A DNA stretch of 9,264 nucleotides from Bacteroidota bacterium (GTDB taxonomy: Bacteria > Bacteroidota > Bacteroidia > Chitinophagales > Chitinophagaceae), in contig JAEYOL010000020.1 of assembly GCA_023411775.1 (NCBI GenBank), forward strand, positions 1 to 9,264, in the 5' to 3' direction. Below, in pieces: positions 6,521 through 9,264 of this stretch. Every line of letters begins with the position of its first letter. Position 1 is the stretch's first letter. Position numbers and translations under genes: made by a program. Under the pieces are notes generated by a model. The model saw only the letters and a list, made by a program, of their open reading frames with translations. It ran no database searches and was not told where the DNA came from.

Positions 6521-6925
6521 ATGGAAACTACACAATCCAGTCGGTTGACGATAGCGAAAAACGACCACGATATGCTAATGCATTATTTGCGAACCAATAA
6601 TATGGAGCTGAAATACGACCAGGCTAAGGCGCAGGAATTCATGGAAGATATAAGGGATGCGGAAGTGATAAACCCCAGCGGATTCCCGTCTGACAGGGTG
6701 CGATTGAACTCTAAAGTTATCGTGAGAAACACACTTGCAAGGCAAAACTATGCTTATACCGTTGTGCTTCCCGACAAAGCCGACCAGAAACATGAAATGA
6801 TCTCTATCCTGGCCCCAATGGGCATGGCACTGTTTGGTGCAAAAAAAGGGGATACGATCTCCCTGGATTCTTCAAAAGGAAAAAGACATTTCACTATCCA
6901 GGAAGTTACAAACCCGGTTGACTAA
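6521..6925 (+). CDS. Rnk-like GreA/GreB C-terminal-domain protein
   Basis: A 134-residue cytoplasmic protein. Residues 1-50 are a short helical N-terminus. Residues about 52-130 match the GreA/GreB C-terminal FKBP-like domain as seen in Rnk (regulator of nucleoside diphosphate kinase): FPSDRVRLNSKVIVRN (55-70), YTVVLPDKAD (79-88), and the signature ISILAPMGMALFGAKKGD (94-111). The length equals E. coli Rnk (about 136). The long Gre coiled coil with its acidic tip is missing, so it should bind RNA polymerase near the secondary channel without stimulating transcript cleavage; it may compete with Gre factors. The true target is unknown. The start follows an A-rich GAAGAA. The gene lies downstream of two tandem leader-peptide/hairpin units, and I find no good TAnnTTTG box between hairpin 2 and the ATG, which suggests control by read-through. 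It converges on argS. Confidence 0.88.
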   Translation: METTQSSRLTIAKNDHDMLMHYLRTNNMELKYDQAKAQEFMEDIRDAEVINPSGFPSDRVRLNSKVIVRNTLARQNYAYTVVLPDKADQKHEMISILAPMGMALFGAKKGDTISLDSSKGKRHFTIQEVTNPVD

Positions 6926-6936
6926 CTAAAAAAACA

Positions 6937-6969
6937 ATGAGGTTGTCTCAGTAGCTGTGACAACCTCAT
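6937..6969. terminator. Bidirectional terminator between the rnk-like gene and argS
   Basis: ATGAGGTTGTC (6937-6947) and GACAACCTCAT (6959-6969) form a perfect 11-bp stem around an 11-nt loop. An A-run (6928-6934) precedes it and TTTTA (6971-6975) follows, so it has a T-run in both directions. It lies in the 68-bp gap between two convergent stop codons and should terminate both transcripts. Confidence 0.92.
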
Positions 6970-6993
6970 CTTTTATATTTAAGAAATCTGCCT

Positions 6994-8769
6994 TTACATT
7001 CTTTCCGGCACCCTGATTCCCAATAAAGCCATCATTAACTTAATAATGCCAGCCGTCAGTTCGCAAAGCTGCAAACGAAGTTCTTTTTTCTCCGGCGACT
7101 CGGCATTCATCACAGAATGCTCGGTATAGAAAGTATTAAAGGTTTTAGCAACATTAAAGGCGTAGATGGCCAGTAATGAGGGATTATGTTCCTGTAATGC
7201 CTGGTCAATAGTTTCCCCGTATTGCTCCAGCAATACGATCAACTCTTTTTCCCTTGGGAACAGATCCATTTCCTGCAGTTTTTTATTCGCCGCTTCTTCC
7301 TTTCGAAGAATAGACCGGATCCGGGCATAGGTATATTGAATAAACGGCCCTGTAAATCCATGGAAATCGATCGATTCTTCCGGGTTAAAGATCATCCTCT
7401 TTTTGGGATCGACCCGGAGCAGGAAAAACTTCAACGCGCCCAACGCGATAATATCATAGAGTTCGTTGAGCTCGCCGGGATTGAAATCCTTTACTTTCCC
7501 TAATTCCTCGGTTTTATCGCGTGCTACACGTTTTAGTTCATCAATCATATCATCGGCATCGACCACCGTTCCTTCCCGGGTTTTCATCCTCCCCGTAGGC
7601 AGTTCCACCATACCATAACTAAGGTGGTAAATTCCGTCTGCGTAAGGCTTGCCGAGTTTTTGAAGAATGAGCTTCAGCACTTTCATGTGATAGTTCTGCT
7701 CATCGGCAATAACGTAAATACTCTGATCGTAATGGAACTCTTCAAATTTTTTCTCTGCGAGACCCAGGTCCTGGGTGATGTACACAGAAGTGCCGTCCTT
7801 ACGCTGCACGATCTTTTCATCAAGGCCATCGGCGGTTAAATCAATCCATACACTACCGTCCTCCTTTTTATAAAACACACCCTGCTTCAATCCTGCTTCC
7901 ACAAATTCTTTTCCCAGGAGGTAGGTTTCACTTTCAAAATAATTTTTGTCAAAATCGCTTCCGATTTTTTTATAAGTCTCCTCAAAGCCTTCATAAACCC
8001 AGCCATTCATTTTTTCCCATAATGCCCTCACTTCGGGATCACCATTTTCCCAATCCACCAGCATTTGCTGCGCTGCTTTCATGATCGGTGTGTTCTTGTC
8101 TGCTTCTTCCTTACTCATGCCATTGGCGATGAGCAATTCCATTTGTTTCTTATGCTCCTGGCCAAAGAGAACATAATAATCACCTACAAAATGATCACCC
8201 TTGACTCCTTCCGACGCAGGTGTTTTTCCCTCCCCAAACTGTTGCCAGGTGACCATGGATTTGCAAATATGAATACCACGGTCGTTGAGGATCGCCGTTT
8301 TAAAAACAGTATGCCCTGTAAGTTTTAAGATCTCCGCAACACTCCATCCCAAAAAATTATTTCTCAGGTGACCCAGGTGCAGGGGTTTGTTGGTATTGGG
8401 TGATGAATACTCAACGATCACTCTTTGACCATTGTCAGCCCGCAGACCGGGATTTTTATCGTTGAAGGTTTGAAAAAGAAAGTTCATCCAATAATTGTCC
8501 TTTACCACCAGGTTTAAAAAACCCTTGATCACATTATACGAAGAGAAAAGAACAGCGTGCTCACTGACCAAGTTTTCACCGATTTCCTTACCCAGCTGTT
8601 CAGGCGACCGTTTCAATTGTTTGACGAATGAAAAAAGGACAATCGTATAGTCTCCTTCAAATTCTGGTTTCGTCAGATTGATGGTAAGCTCTTCCTCGCG
8701 AAAATCCTGGCCATACAGCTCTTTCAGGGTTGTTTTCAATAGCGACCTGATATTATTTACAATGCTCAT
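6994..8769 (-). CDS. argS: Arginyl-tRNA synthetase
   Basis: This essential cytoplasmic class I aminoacyl-tRNA synthetase charges tRNA-Arg with arginine using ATP. The 591-residue protein has the full domain order. Residues 1-88 are the N-terminal tRNA-recognition domain (Add1). The Rossmann catalytic core covers about 95-450, with the HIGH motif in SSPNTNKPLHLGHLRNN (HLGH at 131-134) and the KMSK-loop equivalent GRMKTREGTVVDADD (393-407; MKTR at 395-398). ArgRS enzymes commonly lack a standard KMSK. The DALR anticodon-binding domain covers about 475-591, from PFIQYTYARIRSILRK to the family-typical end ALLGIRVPERM. Length is normal and no key residue is missing. Start ATG 8769 gives the expected N-terminus and lies about 15 nt from a predicted transcription start. 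Monocistronic: convergent to the rnk-like gene, divergent from the gtrA-family gene. Confidence 0.99.
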   Translation of the reverse strand: MSIVNNIRSLLKTTLKELYGQDFREEELTINLTKPEFEGDYTIVLFSFVKQLKRSPEQLGKEIGENLVSEHAVLFSSYNVIKGFLNLVVKDNYWMNFLFQTFNDKNPGLRADNGQRVIVEYSSPNTNKPLHLGHLRNNFLGWSVAEILKLTGHTVFKTAILNDRGIHICKSMVTWQQFGEGKTPASEGVKGDHFVGDYYVLFGQEHKKQMELLIANGMSKEEADKNTPIMKAAQQMLVDWENGDPEVRALWEKMNGWVYEGFEETYKKIGSDFDKNYFESETYLLGKEFVEAGLKQGVFYKKEDGSVWIDLTADGLDEKIVQRKDGTSVYITQDLGLAEKKFEEFHYDQSIYVIADEQNYHMKVLKLILQKLGKPYADGIYHLSYGMVELPTGRMKTREGTVVDADDMIDELKRVARDKTEELGKVKDFNPGELNELYDIIALGALKFFLLRVDPKKRMIFNPEESIDFHGFTGPFIQYTYARIRSILRKEEAANKKLQEMDLFPREKELIVLLEQYGETIDQALQEHNPSLLAIYAFNVAKTFNTFYTEHSVMNAESPEKKELRLQLCELTAGIIKLMMALLGIRVPERM

Positions 8770-8788
8770 CCAGCTAAAAAATTTGCTG

Positions 8789-8796
8789 CGAATGTA
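8789..8796 (-). promoter_or_regulatory. Candidate -7 element for argS
   Basis: The minus strand reads TACATTCG, matching five of the six fixed positions of TAnnTTTG. It would start transcription about 15 nt before the argS ATG. I see no clear TTG at the -33 position, so support rests on the box and its distance to the gene. Confidence 0.42.
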
Positions 8797-8857
8797 CGAA
8801 ACCCTGCATGAGATTCGGGTAGGCTGCTCGATAAACCGGAAACTTACAATATTTTTA

Positions 8858-8888
8858 CCGGGTTCAGACTAGGCTGGTAAAAACCCGG
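8858..8888. repeat. Inverted repeat CCGGGTT-N17-AACCCGG in the argS/gtrA divergent gap
   Basis: CCGGGTT (8858-8864) and AACCCGG (8882-8888) are perfect 7-bp inverted copies 17 nt apart. They lie 89 bp upstream of argS and 48 bp upstream of the gtrA-family start. No T-run follows on either strand, so it is not an ordinary terminator. It could be an operator for a divergent promoter pair or a stem in one of the 5' leaders. Confidence 0.35.
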
Positions 8889-8904
8889 CCCTTTCTAAGG
8901 TTGC

Positions 8905-8912
8905 AAATTTTG
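8905..8912 (+). promoter_or_regulatory. Weak candidate -7 element for the gtrA-family gene
   Basis: AAATTTTG matches five of six fixed positions of TAnnTTTG and lies 23 nt before the ATG at 8936. No supporting -33 TTG is evident. It is listed only as the best local candidate. Confidence 0.25.
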
Positions 8913-8935
8913 TGCGATGTATTTTTTAATTGCCG

Positions 8936-9264
8936 ATGAGACAACATATTTATAATGTAAGGGACTTTGTACTTCCGGTCATCGACTTTTTCTACCCCCC
9001 GTTCCGAAAGATCATGAACCTGCAGACCTTCCGCTATGCCGCCGCGGGTGCGGGGAATACGCTGATCGGGTTCCTGGTTTATTTTGTGAGTTATAAATAC
9101 ATCCTGAAAGAACAGGATCTTCACTTTGGTTTTTATGCTTTCAAACCACACGTCGCGGCGCTGTTTTTCTCGTTTTGCATCACGTTTCCCATTGGATTTT
9201 TTATGTCAAAATACGTGGTGTTCAGCGACTCGGTCATGAAAGGTCGGGTACAGTTGTTCCGGTA
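8936..9264 (+). CDS. GtrA-family integral membrane protein (3' end beyond window)
   Basis: ATG 8936 opens a frame that stays open to the right edge (109 codons visible; the family is usually about 130-170 residues). After an amphipathic N-terminus (VLPVIDFFYPPFRKIMN), residues about 31-55 form the first membrane helix, with the family-like FRYAAAGAGNTLIGFLVYF. Residues about 71-92 form the second, ending in IGFFMSKYVVF, which matches the GtrA pattern of a helix closing on [KR]Y.[VW]F. A third helix seems to start at the edge (RVQLFR). GtrA proteins are four-helix inner-membrane proteins thought to move lipid-linked sugars across the membrane for cell-surface polysaccharide modification; the substrate cannot be inferred here. 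No glycosyltransferase partner is visible in the window. It is transcribed away from argS. Confidence 0.88.
   Translation, partial: MRQHIYNVRDFVLPVIDFFYPPFRKIMNLQTFRYAAAGAGNTLIGFLVYFVSYKYILKEQDLHFGFYAFKPHVAALFFSFCITFPIGFFMSKYVVFSDSVMKGRVQLFR

Noticed and set aside
7222..8872. Plus-strand ORFs across argS
   Set aside because: They are antisense to a full-length arginyl-tRNA synthetase and lack domain content.
8917..8955. Tiny ORF (MYFLIADETTYL) overlapping the gtrA-family start
   Set aside because: It has only 12 codons, no following hairpin and no shared pattern with the leader peptides. It is likely chance.
8864..9151. Minus-strand ORF of 95 codons at the right end
   Set aside because: It lies opposite the GtrA-family frame, which has clear membrane helices and family motifs. 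The antisense product has neither.
1..9264. CRISPR array, tRNA, rRNA, insertion sequence or prophage
   Set aside because: Reading both strands I found no regularly spaced direct repeats, cloverleaf, transposase motifs, terminal repeats or phage genes.

Overview
The window looks like a piece of a Bacteroidota chromosome, most likely from the Chitinophagaceae or a close relative. That is inference, from four signs: a beta-barrel outer-membrane protein with an N-terminal carboxypeptidase-regulatory-like domain, of a kind typical of Bacteroidota; a perfect match to the Bacteroidota -7 promoter element TAnnTTTG at 6193-6200; starts with little or no Shine-Dalgarno sequence; and housekeeping proteins that read like the Bacteroidota versions. 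Base composition looks even across the window. I see no insertion sequence, phage gene, CRISPR array, tRNA or rRNA.

Layout. 1-2773 (minus strand) is most of a large outer-membrane beta-barrel protein whose C-terminus lies beyond the left edge. It diverges across a 177-bp gap from glgB (2951-4960, plus), the glycogen branching enzyme. Next comes a secreted tetratricopeptide-repeat protein (5071-6132, plus). The stretch 6133-6520 holds no ordinary gene but is highly organised: a promoter, a 20-codon ORF followed at once by a GC-rich hairpin, then a 28-codon ORF followed at once by a second GC-rich hairpin with T-runs. Then comes a small Rnk/GreA-C-terminal-domain gene (6521-6925, plus). A strong two-way terminator separates it from convergent argS (6994-8769, minus). 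argS diverges from a gtrA-family membrane protein (8936 onward, plus), cut by the right edge.

How the parts relate. The full-length genes are mostly single transcription units with unrelated jobs: surface transport or adhesion, glycogen metabolism, a periplasmic scaffold, transcription modulation, arginyl-tRNA charging and polysaccharide-linked membrane transport. The best candidate for something undescribed is the double leader at 6193-6468. The two short peptides share a C-terminal pattern, [LM]Yxx S[NS][FY]KxF, then two residues and the stop codon. In both, the stop codon lies 0-1 nt from the 5' arm of the hairpin. This is the geometry expected of translation-coupled transcription attenuation or of a ribosome-arrest leader, used twice in series ahead of a gene for an RNA-polymerase-binding protein.
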